From positions 66,752,921 to 66,816,920 of the forward strand of contig NC_077246.1 in NCBI RefSeq assembly GCF_947179165.1: a stretch of DNA of 64,000 bases. The letters are read 5' to 3'. A program made the position numbers and the translations under genes. How positions within the stretch are numbered: the stretch's first letter is position 1; each line of letters starts with the position of its first letter. This DNA comes from Solanum dulcamara (lineage: Eukaryota; Streptophyta; Magnoliopsida; Solanales; Solanaceae). Positions 11,700 through 24,300 of this stretch are shown here, in pieces. The notes under the pieces were generated by a model. It did no database searches. It was not told where the DNA came from and saw only the letters and a program-made list of their open reading frames with translations.

Positions 11700-12345
11700 G
11701 TGACATTTTAATATTAATAAAAATATATCATATGTCACATGTTATACCCGTTGGTGGGCATTATATTTGTGTCTCTTTACTCTTATCAATTGTGGTAGAG
11801 TGTGACCATTAATTATTAGTAATTTTTGTAACCACCAACTCTTCATTTCACCCATTATTCTACCTCATTGTTTATTGTAACTTATGTAACTTTTGGGCTA
11901 TTCATTTATCCAGTTTACTACCCATGATCTTTCTATTCATTGTAAGAAAGAATTCATCACCTATAAATAGTAATGGTCTTATCCTGATTTGAGAATAAGA
12001 AGTGTACAAGAGAAAGGGTGTCAGAAAAGATGAGAAGTTTATATTGTATTTATTAGTGAGGTCAATGTAGTGAAAGAGAGAGTTGAGACAAAGAAATTAT
12101 TCTAAATCTTCGACTATATTCACTATATAATAAAGAGTATTTATATGCTGAAGGAATGTGTTCTTATATGGAGCTTTGAACTGTTCAACTAATATGGAGT
12201 TACTTGAGTTGTACGACTTTGTTGAGCGGTTGTATCTTGGAGTGCACAAGTCAAGAGATATACTGCTGGATCATTGTAGATTATGCCGCCATGGACTTAA
12301 ATATCCTAAAAGAGAGCAAAATATTCGCGCCTCAAACTGAATATA
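11700..12345 (+). mobile_element. Probable copia-type LTR remnant
   Basis: A U3-like tract leads into a TATAAATAG box at about 11963-11971. A leader follows, ending in cgcctcaaactg at 12328-12339, a phrase shared with the LTR-like tract at 41330-41341. No internal domain or partner LTR is present, so a solo LTR or fragment is most likely. The 60-residue open frame at 12158 is not supported as a gene. Confidence 0.3.
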
Positions 12346-12701
12346 TTTTTTATTCAATTTTTTTATTTTAATTTTTAACCGTAATTTATTGTATTTGTGA
12401 TATATTACACCAACAAAAACTAACTAATACTCCTAACTAAAAATACATAATAAAATAATTATATAATTTATCTTGAGATTATCATATTTTATCCGTCGAA
12501 CCAAACAATATTATAAAAAGAAGAGAATTTGAATTGATTGTTGACCAAATTATTTCCATGTGGACTCACTTTCTTTTTCCACATATGATATTTGACTTGA
12601 CTATATATCATGAATCCCGTAAAACACGAAACTTGCTTTATGTCTGTTTTTCCACTTTGTGATTTCACGAGACCAAGACTGGGGGTGGCGTGGGTGGAGG
12701 T

Positions 12702-12857
12702 CAGTGACGGAGCCAAAATTTTAATTAAGAGGTATTAAAATATAAAGAAGTTTAATGGCGTAGAAGTCAAGGATATATATATATAATTACACAGTGTAAT
12801 TTTCAGATGGAGGAGTGTCGGTCGACACTCCTGAAGTGTATGTGGCTCCGCCCCGTG
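12702..12857. mobile_element. hAT-like MITE with internal palindrome
   Basis: The termini cagtgacggagcca and tggctccgccccgtg are inverted repeats of the CAGTGGCGGAGCC type. Inside lies a perfect hairpin: aggagtgtcg (12811-12820) pairs with cgacactcct (12823-12832) around a 2-base loop. No clean 8-bp target duplication is visible. Confidence 0.6.
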
Positions 12858-13009
12858 GGTTGACTTCTCTATTTCTTTTTGAATTTATTATTTGAACATT
12901 AAAAATAAAGTTATATTCATATCATAATTAATTAAGCTGATGAATTGCGAAAAAAAAAGATAAAAATTCTTGATTACACTTGCATCAGTGTGCTAATACT
13001 TAAGTTATA

Positions 13010-13263
13010 CCTCCGTCCCATATTAGATGGGTATCTTACTAAAAATATTTGTCTCATATTGTTTGATCACTTATTAAATTAAGATAGAATTAAATTTTTT
13101 TTTCATTTTACCCCTACAATTAATATGTTTTGAAAATTTAAACAAATTTTGAAGATCCAAAACTTCTTTTTCAAGGGGCTAATTAATATGAGCAAAAGGC
13201 AAAATAATAAAGTTAATTATCGTACAAAATACAAAGTGCCTATCTAATATGGGATGGAGGGAG
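13010..13263. mobile_element. Stowaway-type MITE
   Basis: 254 bp flanked by TA dinucleotides (13008-13009 and 13264-13265). The terminal inverted repeats are ctccgtcccatattagatgg and the inverse of ctaatatgggatggagggag. The termini and TA duplication are diagnostic of Tc1/mariner Stowaway elements. There is no coding capacity. Confidence 0.85.
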
Positions 13264-14919
13264 TACATTCAAAGGTGTAAGAAAAAAATCTATTTTTTAT
13301 GAGGTTTCTCATCTTTTCTATCATGTAATAATTAGTTTTCCTTTTAAGGGGCTTCTATTTTTTTTTTCCGTCTATATAAAAGAATGTCTCTATCTTTATT
13401 TGATAACTTTTTAATTTCAATATTATATTACATAACATATTTAAAATCACAAAATTTAAAAAATATATATGTATTTAGTTTAAAATCACAAAGAGAAGGA
13501 ATACCAAGCTTTTAAAGAAAGGACATTTATAATACTTTAGGCAAATTTTACATCAGAAATGAAGAGAAAAGTATAAATAGTATATAAGATTATTGAACAA
13601 AAGTTTACATGACAACCCTGATTTTTAACTAACTTCTCATAGGTGTAACATAAACACAATGGCAGAGCTAGGATATTACAATAAACACTTGTCTTTTATT
13701 TCATGCTTTGCCACATAGTTAAGGCAACTTCAACTTCAACTCTCCAACAAAATTGGTTTTTTTGTTCTCTAGATAAGGCCTTTCATGAGTGGCCATGGCT
13801 TTGTGTTTTCCATATAATAGTTCCCCACCTTAACTTCTTTGAATTGGTCTCTAGCCACACAACTTCTTGAACCTTTGTTTTTCGCATAATAGCATAATAT
13901 ATAAACGTGGTCTTTAATTTAATTTCAGCTGCTATTTATATTCTTTAAATTTGATCATACAAAAATAAGTACTTATATTTATATAAAGTTGAACAAGTAG
14001 ATATACACGTCCTACATGATATAATATGTATCCTACACACAAGACTAAGTTAAAGGTCAAGCTTATGCACTATGCCTTTATTTTTTAACGAACGTGACGT
14101 CCTTACTTGAAACAGAGATTTTTTCCACCGTGAATCAGTGAAAAATTTATACTGTAGAACATGATTTTCTCACTCATTTTTTATCGAAGGAAAAATACAG
14201 TAGTAAACAAATTCTTACTGAAATAGTAAAAAACTTTCTACTATTTCTGTCTGAAAACATTACTATTTTCTATTTTCTCACCTATTCAATCAAAATTAAA
14301 CATCTTGTGAGAATAGTCACTAAACATTTTTTAGAGGAAAAATGGTGATTTTGTAGTAGTGTGTCCAAATTAACTTGCAATGCTCGTATCTTGATTAATT
14401 TTATGGGACACTAATTACTTCTCACCAATATAGATATCGGAAATTTTATCCACCAAATTTGAATAAATGAGAAGCAATTATGTAGTATTTTTTTTCTTTG
14501 TTGGAAACTGAACCTATGACCTCATAATTCTCAATCTACTTCATTAACCACACAACTTTTTGAACCTTTACTCATTAATTTTCCTCTACACAAACCACAA
14601 AAGTAACAGAAGGCATATATATTAAGTAGTGCCTAAGTTTTAATTTCCATGAGAACTAATAAAATATGTGCCTTTTGTTTTTCTGTTATACCCTGTGGAT
14701 TAGTTTGGCAACTTATGAAGTTGGATCAAATAAATGCCAGCAAGAAATTCTACTACTTATCCTGTTTAGAGGATTTGAGTTCTAATTATATACAAAGTAT
14801 ATACATATATATTATGTATATATATTCTTGAATTATTTTCTTAATTTTCATACTATTTAAACAAGGGATAGTTACAGTATATAGCTATTCGGTCATTTTA
14901 ATTACCAAAAAAGGGTCAT

Positions 14920-15120
14920 TTGATGTATATTTGGTGTATATGGATGTATATTCAGTGGATATTTCATGTATATAATGTATCCTAATGTATATTTTATGTA
15001 TAACTCATGTATAAATAATCTATATTGTATAGTCAGTGTATACTTTCTATAACTTTTGGCAAGCTATATTGTATAGTCACTGTATATTTCCTATGATTTT
15101 GTCTATTTTTTATGTAAATA
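14920..15120. repeat. Degenerate TGTATA-rich repeat
   Basis: Repeated tgtata/gtatat words (about fifteen) at irregular spacing. Near-duplicates of ctatattgtatagtca occur at about 15021-15036 and 15063-15079. Probably a decayed simple or tandem repeat. Confidence 0.5.
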
Positions 15121-15761
15121 AAACATGACTATATTGGTTGCATTGTAAACTAATTAGTTTATTGTATATGTTTGAAATTATTCCTTTAAACTAAAGGAAT
15201 ATACTCCTAGCATATGGGGATTCTCTTAATATTCATACTATTACTAATGATGTACTCACACTTCACACTTTTAAATCCTGATGTCCAGCAAAGATACTAG
15301 AGGAGAAAAAGGGATTCACAGGGGAAACAAACTTGAGGAATTTCTTATAAAAGTTAAAAGAAACTGTAAAAAGATACATTTTTTTCCGTCCCATTTAATG
15401 TGATGATGTTACTATTTGAAGAGTCGAACATTCTCATAAAACATTGATAAAAAAATTAAAATGACATACAAAAAAACCGTAGTACCCTATAGAGCACAGA
15501 TGTTTTATATTATATACACACTGTATGTAATATTTAATACATTGAACCAAACGCCAAGAAATAAATAAATATTTGTATTATACTTAAGGTGATAAACATT
15601 TGATACTCAAGGGATATACAATTATACATCCATCTTCTAATCTTACAATATCATTGTACTTTTCTTTCTACCTGTATATATCTCTCTCTAAGATTTTCAA
15701 GATTAAATATTTGTATTTCATATTAGGAAGATGACAATTTGATCAAATAAACAATTGCACT

Positions 15762-16173
15762 TTGATTGGATGGTTGTTACGTATTGTTTCATAATGTATT
15801 GTATTGTATTATATTGTACTATAATGTTTTAATGAATATAATATTTGGATAGATTGTATCGTTTTGTGTAGTTACATAATGTCACATATCAACAATCTGA
15901 ATGATAAACCTACGAGAAAAGTAGGGTGCGTGATAGAGTTACTATAGAAATGTAGGGTAAAGTATAAAATATAATTATTAAATAAGTAATAAATAAAGAT
16001 AAAATGAGAAGAAAATATTAAGGTAACGACGAGATCACACCGAAGGTCTTTACACAAAATAGGACTTTTCGTCATTAACCTAATTACAAAAAAATTTAAT
16101 TAACAATCAAAACAAACATTATATCTAAACTAACAATACAATACAATAGAACGAATAATAACCATCCAAACAA
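15762..16173. mobile_element. MITE, TTGTTTGGATGG family
   Basis: The left end ttgattggatggttgttac is the inverse of the right end ataataaccatccaaacaa. Subterminal regions rich in tgtattgtattat and aacaatacaatacaat are also inverted. A related copy lies at 19893-20200 in a caleosin intron. No coding capacity. The superfamily was not determined. Confidence 0.75.
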
Positions 16174-16478
16174 GATGTTAATAGAGTCAAATAATGAGAG
16201 AAAATTAAATCACTCCATTGATCAGTACAAAGAAATAATGTTTCACAATTATAAATACAGAGAAAATCCACAAGATTCCACCTATCACTCCATATCCATA
16301 CACAACAAGGGATCTCCATTCTTATGAACTTGGTATAAATCTGATAATGAAAATAAAATTACATCATTTTTTTTAATCCTGTTCAAATTAATAGAGAAAT
16401 CAATTGAAAAAACATACTAATTGAGAAACAATTAGCTAGGAATTGAAATTAATTAAGCCATGAAGATAATTTAATTAA

Positions 16479-19400
16479 TTACTTTTTCTTCTTGGCTTGT
16501 TGCTCCTTGGCCATTTGTTCAAATAGGCTACCATCATAAACACCTCTAACTATTTCTTTTCTCAGTAATCCATTCTGGTCTTTGCAAAGAAAATATAGAA
16601 TCTTCCACTCTGACAAAGCAGCAATACTGCATAATAATATATGTAATCCACCTTATTAGTATATAAATTACTTGCTTTCTCATGAAGCCAAAAAAGGGGA
16701 GGAGGAAGGGGGATCATTACATAAATAGCTGGTCGAATTTACTGTTTATTTTTTTTAGTTGGTATATATAGATTATACACTAAATATATATGGTTATACA
16801 TATATTAAACATGATTTAGTGGAAAGTTATTCAGGTTAATTCTTCAATAAAAATGATACTTGTAATCTTTGAACTAGGTTATTTATCTTTTAGGGTTATT
16901 ACATACCACTTATAGTATGTTGGGTAAACTTTTCAAACATGCTTACTTGAAGAAAAAGAAACTGTCAAAAGTAATTTTTGAATAGAGTGAAGGGTTTTAA
17001 AATATATCTGAAATATTCTGATTTTTTTGAGTTTCATACCTGAACGGCCGAACAATCAGAGTTAAGTTGTGTGAATTTTCTATCAAAACTATCAGCAAAT
17101 GTTTATTGAAACACACCTCAACTATCAACTGTTCACTTTCCAACCTGAAATATCACTATTGTTCAGCTAGAAAAGTGAACAACTGATAGTTGAAGTGTGT
17201 TTCGAAAAACATTTGGTGATAATTTAGGTAGAAAACTCACATACCTAATAGTTCAGGTATCAATTTCAAAAAAGCGTGATACTAATTTAGGTGATTTTTA
17301 ACCTTAACTCAAAAACTGTTGGAGAGTTACAATTAGTGTTTGACTAATAAATTTTAAACACACGTTTATCAATATCAATTAGAGTAACAATATGTTTTTG
17401 GCAAATATTTTTAAAATATTTCAAATTCGGAAAAACATGAATAGTATAACTCAAAAACACTTTTTTTTCCTTAAAAACTTAATCAAACACCTCAACCTTT
17501 TTAAATGAACATTTCAAAACACAAACAAAAAAGTTGTTCGGCCAATAATATTTGGGACCAAAGAGATTACTAACAGTAATTTATTAGTAATATCTTTGGT
17601 ACCAACTTTTTTGGTAAAATAAACATTTGGGTGATAAATTTGGTTGATATATAAGAAATCAATTATTTATTACCATAGAGAAAAAAATAATTATACTTGC
17701 CTTTTTAATCCGCTTTAAAATGAATGCATTTTTTCTTTTTTTAGCAACTTTTTAATTCTGACTTTCCATATAGCATGTTCAAGATTACAAGATTAAACTT
17801 TAAAGAACATTTCAGTACATTTGACATATCTTTAATTTAATACCACAAAATTCAAAAGTCCATTTTTTTTTATTTTTCTTAAACTATATACCAAGTTAAA
17901 ACAGTAAAATAAGACAAATAAATTAAAACGGAGAGAGAGTCTTACTGTCCCTTAGTGTCCTTTGGTTGCTTATTTGCCTTAAGCAATTCATCCAATTCTT
18001 GGGCTGTTAAGGCGTTTTCAGTTGAACCTGCATGTTTCTTGAATATCTCTTCAAATTTTTCACTCACAAACCTTCAACATGGAAAAGACATATTTTAAGT
18101 TCTACTTTTTAACATTATTAATTAAAATGTATAAGTTTTATTTACTGACGATGTAAATATCACGTGTTTAGAATAAAAATATACAAGTTTTATATTTAAA
18201 TTTTTTTAGTAATTTTAATTGTGTGAATACTATTTACACGTCAATTAATGAAACTCAAACTCTTAGGAATAAGGTAGAGCTAAGGAGATTCAAATGAAAT
18301 ATTTTCATTCAAAAATCATGTCATATAAATAGTGGTGGCGGGGGGGGGGGGTGGATTTTTTTGATATATAGTATTAATAGTATTCAAAAAAGAGAAAAAT
18401 ACTAGTGTAGTATTAATAAAAGAGTCAAAAATTCTAGATTCAAATCCAGCACGTGGTAAACGAATTTAACTCGATATTTAAGAAGAAAATGATAGAGAGA
18501 TGGATCCATTATCCCGAGGAATGTATGTACCTTCCTTCATTGTCGTAGACGCCACTATCACTGGTGTGTTTGGCAAGTTTGATGTTTTTCACTTCAATAG
18601 GAAAGAGTAAAGAAGGACCTTTTCCCTGTATTATTAGTCCACATTATACGGACAATTATTAAGATCATAAAAATTTTGAAATTGTAATCTTAAACAAATA
18701 TCATATAGTAGCATTTTGTGGCACTTGTGCAACTTAAGCTTAAGTACTATTATCTAAAATATGTCAAAAGTATCGCCTTATGAATGTGTTCGGTATTAAG
18801 GAAAATATTTTTTAGAAAAATAGGTGATCGGACTTCTTATTTTTATTTTTTTTGTATGCTAATAAAAAATATATATTATCCTGAAATCATTTGTATATAA
18901 TCTATACAAATTCTATGAGAGATAGATGAATGTGGGACAATAGGGATTGGGGCTACGACAGTGAAAGTGGGGTGAAGATGATATGTGTTGAATGGAGGTA
19001 GGACACAATAAATATGAAACGACACTTGTAAAATTTGTTTTTCCTACTTCAATAGCTAGAGATCAGAAGTTATTTTCCTTATTTTTAAAAAATTTATTTT
19101 CCTAATAAAATTATTTTTTAATTTTTTTTTTGACAAATCAAACATAAATTATTATTTTTTTTAAAAAAAAATTCTAACATTAGAAAAGCACAATAAAATT
19201 ATATTGCAAATGAATTAATTAAAGACGTGAATGATCAAACACATGCATGCAAGATAAGACATGAATTTAGGTGACATGTAAACTATTTTATATTATTATT
19301 ATTTTGGCTAATGACATATAAAGTATTAAAATAAGACATAAATTCAGGTGAAATTTGGCGTATTTGTATGTGAACTTAACAAAAGAGATCCAGATTGAAT

Positions 19401-22222
19401 CTTTTTTCGATTTGTTTGTGTCATTTTTGTATTAATAAGCTTTTTCTTTCTGTATTTTGTAAGTTAGGAATACCATAAAGTCTATAAAAAAGTTTATATT
19501 ATTGCTCCACTTTAACAACATTAGGATCCATATCTAACCATGCAAACCACTTCTACAAAAGCTTTTTTTTTCAAGGAAATAATAATATATTAATATCGTG
19601 AAGTGCATTTCTTATTTAATAGTGAAGTTAAAGGTGAATTCAAATTTTTAATTTGATGAAGGATTCAATTAACCTTTAGGAATTTTGTTAGTAACCTCAT
19701 TATATAACTCAAATTTAATGTATTTCGGATAAAAAATAATGAATTCTGATGAATCCACTAAAGCTATTATATTGTCCTTTCATTTTCTTCTTTTCTATTT
19801 CTCCACAAGGGAATGATGCTCCACCTTATCCTTATCATGATTGTTATTCTTTTTACCCACTCATTTATGCAAAAACAAATTTCTTTAACACGTTGTTTGG
19901 ATGGTTTGTTATCGGTTTTAGTATATTGTATTGTTAATTTAAATATAATATTTGTATGATCGTATTGTTATCTTGATATTTTCTTTTAATTTTATCTATT
20001 TATTGTTTAATAATTATATTTTATTATTTATCCTACTTTTTCATAGTAGCTCTACTCCATACCCTACAATTTCTTATAGATTTATCATTTAAATTATGGA
20101 CGTGTGACATTATGTAACGACGAAAAACAATATAATATATTCTTGTAATTTATTAAAATAATACAGTACGATATAATATAATACAATAAATAGGAAATCA
20201 CTTATTAAATTAGTAGGAATAATATATAATATAGAGAGACTTACAGGTCGAGTTTTTCGGCTGAGGCCAAAATTAATGAAAAAGGAGGCAAAAATGGAAA
20301 GAAAAATACCACTTCCAATTTTCCGGAAACCTGGAAAATAAGAAAAGATTTATATAAAAAAGAAGAAGGTGATAATTAATATATATAATTGTGAAAGTTA
20401 ACTTGTCAATGAAATAATACACAAAGGGTGCTAGGAAGTGAATGTAAATATTCCTTGGAGGCTGGAGAGGGCCCTTTTAGCTTCACGGAGAAATTTCTAT
20501 GTCTTTTTTTCATCCTCTCTGTCTATAGCCTATACCAATTGATCTTATTCGAATGAGTTGCATTTTATTTTTCTTTTATAATCATCGTAAAATCAAATAT
20601 TATAAACATCTATCATACTCGTTATAAGATATGAACGGACAATCACTTTTCTATTGACCTAGCTTTCCAATTAGCAGACCTACTCAAAAAAAGAAAAAAG
20701 AAGGGGGTTGGGGGTGCTTCTATATAATCTCCAATCAGAGTCTTACCCTTATATATGTGGAAATTCTGTTACAAATAGATTGGATGATTTTATTTATATG
20801 TATTCAATTATAGAATTATTTTGTACATAATTATTTGGATGGTGATAATATTTGGGAAGGTTTTTAGATGAGGTTAGACTCTTGAATGATGAAAAATAGG
20901 AATGTCAAATCGATGGGTTGAGCTGAATTTTAAAAAGTTACAATGAGTTGAGTTGATAAATTGACATGTCATTAATCTGTTTAAATGTTATTTCGATTGA
21001 AATAAATTAAACTTGGTCATAATTCAACCCGCACAATTCTTACTAGGTTTTATATTCAAAATTTGATTTGTTATAATTTGTTTAAATATCTAATAAAATT
21101 TTTGTCCATTATGACTATATAAAACATATTAAATAAATAATAAAAAAAAAATTTAGATAATACTTTTTATGAGTTAATTTAAGTTGCATATTAGCCGATG
21201 AACTAAGTGGGATAAAATAAGACAATTAATAAAAATAAGTGAATTACTAATCCACCAAAATTTAAATAGATTGAATGAGTTATGATTTTATGTATTAATT
21301 TTTATGGTCATGAAAGACACACGATTCCTTTGAGGGTAAGAAAGAAGTGGGACTCTTTATCTTTCAAGAGACTCTTGATCAATAGAAAAACAAATTGGTT
21401 AGTTAATCTAATCTTTACTCTAGTGCAATGCAAATGGTAAAAAAATGATTAATTTCTATATATACAATATAATTTTAAAATAAAGAGTGTTCAAATTTCC
21501 ATTATTCAAGAATTATAGCTTCATCCCTGCTTTAACTCTATATATGCATAGACATCAAAATGTCGTAGAACTCTACAAAATGTGTTTATTTTAGTTAGAA
21601 TTCAATTGGCTCATGTCTATATAAAAGGTAGTATATTAAATTGAAGAGTTATCTCGAATATTTCGATAACCCTTGTGATATTCATAAAGAGATCAAGATA
21701 TGGTCCGACTCTTTTTGATAATTAAATACTTTAAGAAGATCCATAAAATATTCTTTATATGGAGATCAAATCATTCTATGTTCGAGAAATACGCTACTAA
21801 AATCCTTGAATCAAGAAAAAATTCAGAGAAAAAAAAATAAAACTGTACCTACATTGTTTATTAATTAAATATTCTTGTTTCTTTGTATTTTATTTATGAG
21901 TAAAGTTTATTTTTCATACATTAAAATTTATTGTAAATAATATGTGAAAGAAAAACGAAATTGAAACATAGATGTAGAGAAATTAAAATACCTTGATAAG
22001 TTTCCCAAGGGTAAATAATTCCATTCTTGTCAATATCAAAGAACATAACATGTTTTTCTAGAGGGGTTGGCTCACTCTTCTCAATTCCTGCATATCAAAT
22101 TAATTATATAACTCATCAAATTAATCTCAAATTATGAATACTACAAAACATGTAACATGAAAAGAACAAAAAAAAAATTAAAAGTATATACCCTCTTGGT
22201 GAATGTTGTTGCAGGAAGCCAT
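16479..22222 (-). CDS. PXG: Caleosin / peroxygenase, six exons
   Basis: Exons, minus strand: 22222-22192, 22087-21992, 20330-20245, 18625-18531, 18071-17946, 16626-16479. All introns are GT-AG, total 582 nt, 193 aa. Caleosins are Ca2+-binding haem peroxygenases of lipid droplets and ER that act on oxylipins and in stress responses. Visible features: EF-hand D28-I-D-K-N-G...E39 followed by YPWETYQG; the conserved His of LEKHVMFFD (H23) and of AKHTSDSG (H91), haem-ligand candidates by family knowledge; a hydrophobic segment at about 47-65; the proline knot P71-x3-P75-S-L-x2-P80, in which the usual Pro at 77 is Leu; and [15 protein letters not shown] near the C-terminus. The Met start fits a short-N-terminus caleosin. 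No internal stop was found. Introns 3 and 5 contain MITEs. Splice sites are inferred by eye. Confidence 0.93.
17035..17262. mobile_element. Foldback MITE in caleosin intron 5
   Basis: A long imperfect inverted repeat. The left arm, about 17038-17142, contains acacacctcaactatcaact. The right arm, about 17172-17260, contains agttgaagtgtgtttcg and agttcaggt. A spacer of about 30 bp lies between. The transcript of this intron could fold into a hairpin stem of roughly 90 bp. No coding capacity. Confidence 0.75.
19893..20200. mobile_element. MITE copy in caleosin intron 3
   Basis: The left end ttgtttggatggtttgttat and inner tgtattgtt match the family at 15762-16173. The right side ends in ataatacaataaatagg without the full inverted terminus, so it is decayed or truncated. 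The overlapping 62-residue open frame at 19749 is not a gene. Confidence 0.55.
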
Positions 22223-22312
22223 ATTTCAAAGCTTGATTAGAATAAATATAATAATGAACAGAGAAAAGAAGATAGGGAAGAAACCAATAAGAATATGGAA
22301 GGAATAAAGGAA

Positions 22313-22322
22313 GTATATATAG
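22313..22322 (-). promoter_or_regulatory. Caleosin TATA box
   Basis: CTATATATAC on the minus strand lies about 92 bp upstream of the caleosin ATG (22222). This is a plausible distance for a TATA box with a leader of about 60 nt. No experimental start site is available. Confidence 0.6.
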
Positions 22323-22332
22323 AAGTATTTGG

Positions 22333-22382
22333 GGTTTATTGGACTCTTGATGTGTATGGTTTATTGGACTCTTGATGTGTAT
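22333..22382. repeat. Perfect 25-bp tandem duplication in the caleosin promoter
   Basis: Two identical 25-bp units, 22333-22357 and 22358-22382, lie just upstream of the TATA box. On the gene strand each unit carries AGTCCAATAAA, so a CCAAT-box-like core is doubled. Regulatory effect is inferred only. Confidence 0.85.
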
Positions 22383-23393
22383 TATACTCCTTGCAGAAGT
22401 TACTATATATAATTATCACTCATTCCTTCCGTCCCGGGGCGGATCTAGGATATCGGGTGTAGGTTTCAGAAATTTAGTATTTTTTGCATAAATATTGTAT
22501 TTATATTGAGAAGGAAAAATTTATTATACATAAGAAATATTTATTGAGAACCTAATAACAAAGCAATTACTTAGTCCAACGATAGCAAATGAACCCTTTT
22601 AAACTTAGTTGAGCCCTTCTGAATGAGAGTTTGATTCCCCTTGGACACATATAAAGAAGTTCTTTTTTTTTTTAATTTGAAACTAATGTTGGGAACACAT
22701 AATTAGATTGCTTCTACTTTCGTCTTAATTTGTTTTTCATGTTTTGATTTGGCATGCAATTTAAGATGTTTATTATGTTTTGACTTTGTACGGACTTTAA
22801 GAAAGTAAAAAAAAAAAAATCTTGTTGTCTTAAATAAAAAATGTATCAAATTTACCAAAATGTCATTTAAATATGTCATATAAAAAGTTGAAGGAATTAA
22901 AAAGTTGTTAAAAAAAGATTGAGACATTCTTATTAAAACGAGCCTAAAAGAAAAGTAAAATGAACAAATAAAGACCAAAAATATATAGTTATATTTATGT
23001 ATGGTGTGTTGCTTATGTGTACACTTAAGTGGCAATACGTTGCGTATAAAACAGAAAATTTCTTAATGGGGAGAGTTTTTCCCATCTAGTGTACCACCGA
23101 AAATTCGAATTAATCAAACTTCATTAAAAAGACTTTTTTTGAGTTTTTTTTTGGAATTTGATGAGTTGTAAGATAAAAAAACTCCTTTTTTTCTCAATTT
23201 TCTTTAGGTTCAGTAGAAGAGATTGAAGCGAAGTCATCAATTCAACCATTCGAATGATCTCCCCTAAGATTAACCTCTTTTCCAAATAAATCAGACAAAG
23301 AAATTTTCATAATTTCATTTTTTTATTATAAATAATTGCCAATAAAAATTTAGTTTTTTTTACATATTTGATATCGATAAATTTGTGAATTTT

Positions 23394-23512
23394 AATCCAG
23401 CTCACATACTGCTTTAATAGGCGAACAGACCAACCCTTGAAACATACTATAGCCTCAGATGGCGAAGAGCCGACATCGAGATGCCAAACCTTCCTGACGT
23501 GAGCTCTGAAAG
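23394..23512 (-). pseudogene. Plastid-like 23S rRNA fragment (nuclear organelle-DNA insertion)
   Basis: The stretch matches, in reverse complement, the domain V region of plastid 23S rRNA near the peptidyl-transferase centre. Diagnostic pieces are ccagctcacatactgcttta, ggcgaacagaccaaccct, tggcgaagagccgacatcga, gatgccaaacctt and gtgagctct. Compared with the plastid sequence as I remember it, nearly all differences are C-to-T or G-to-A. Only about 115 bp are present and both sides are unrelated AT-rich DNA, so this is a non-functional NUPT rather than an rRNA gene. Confidence 0.75.
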
Positions 23513-23753
23513 CAATGATAATAGGACCATTATATTGACCATTGTCTCTGTGCTCTTCAGGAAATTCTAAAGTAGGACCAGCAATGCAACTACTGTCTTT
23601 TTACTCTTTCATATCTGGAATTTAGAATCTTTCTTTATTAACTTAATTAATTTTTTTTTCATCTCTTTATTACCTGTTTCTCCTTTTTTTTTAATACAAA
23701 AAAATCTTTTGTTGCTTTTTTATCATTATTCTAAAAAATATATAGCATGTGTT

Positions 23754-23754
<1 letters not shown>

Positions 23755-23821
<67 letters not shown>
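23755..23821. repeat. (TA)n(TG)n microsatellite
   Basis: About 27 TA units run directly into about 6 TG units. An open frame across it ending in repeated Tyr-Ile is an artefact. Confidence 0.95.
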
Positions 23822-24116
23822 CTCCCCACTCTCCATGTGTGTATAGCACTTTTAAAAAAATTAAAAAAATTAGGGTGAATATTAATTTTTCGGTTCAATT
23901 TAATTATCATCAAGCTATTTAGGTAAATGACAACTTTCCAATTTTTGCAAACAAAAAAAATCATTGTAAGAAGTTTTAAATTTTCTTGAAAATGACTAAA
24001 TTCTTGAACAATATATATGATTTTCTAGTTAAAGCTACATATATCTTCTAAAAAAGTATAGTAATTAGTTTGATTGTGTCATGTTGGATCATAGTCGTTA
24101 AAATATCTACTTGGCA

Positions 24117-24300
24117 GTAGAGGTGTGAAAAAATCGAACCGATCAATAAATCGAACCGAAAAAAATATTATTGGGTTATTGGGTTAACAGGTTCTTAATG
24201 GTTTTATAAAAAAAAATTATCGGGTTATCAGTTCATTATCGGTTTTTTAGTATTGGGTTATTGGGTAAACCGATAACCCATTAAGACAGTAATATTGTAC
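24117..24300. repeat. Dispersed repeat with TCGAACCGA and TTATCGGGTTA motifs
   Basis: Repeated words (tattgggttattgggt, atcgggttatcag, aaccgataaccca) form partial inverted repeats. This pattern is frequent in solanaceous intergenic DNA. The element type was not determined. Confidence 0.4.

Larger units (their letters stand above)
7882..16478. other. AT-rich intergenic region with small repeats, no gene
   Basis: No open frame here shows recognisable protein similarity or plausible splice structure. The recognisable content is the MITEs and repeats listed separately. Short open frames at 8120, 10808, 11186, 12158, 12489, 14649, 15872 and 16125 are unsupported. Confidence 0.6.

Noticed and set aside
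22703..23035. 110-codon minus-strand open frame
   Set aside because: Phe/Lys/Asn-rich AT artefact with no recognisable family, start context or splice sites.
23394..23512. A genuine rRNA gene
   Set aside because: Only about 115 bp, decayed, and without any neighbouring rRNA sequence.
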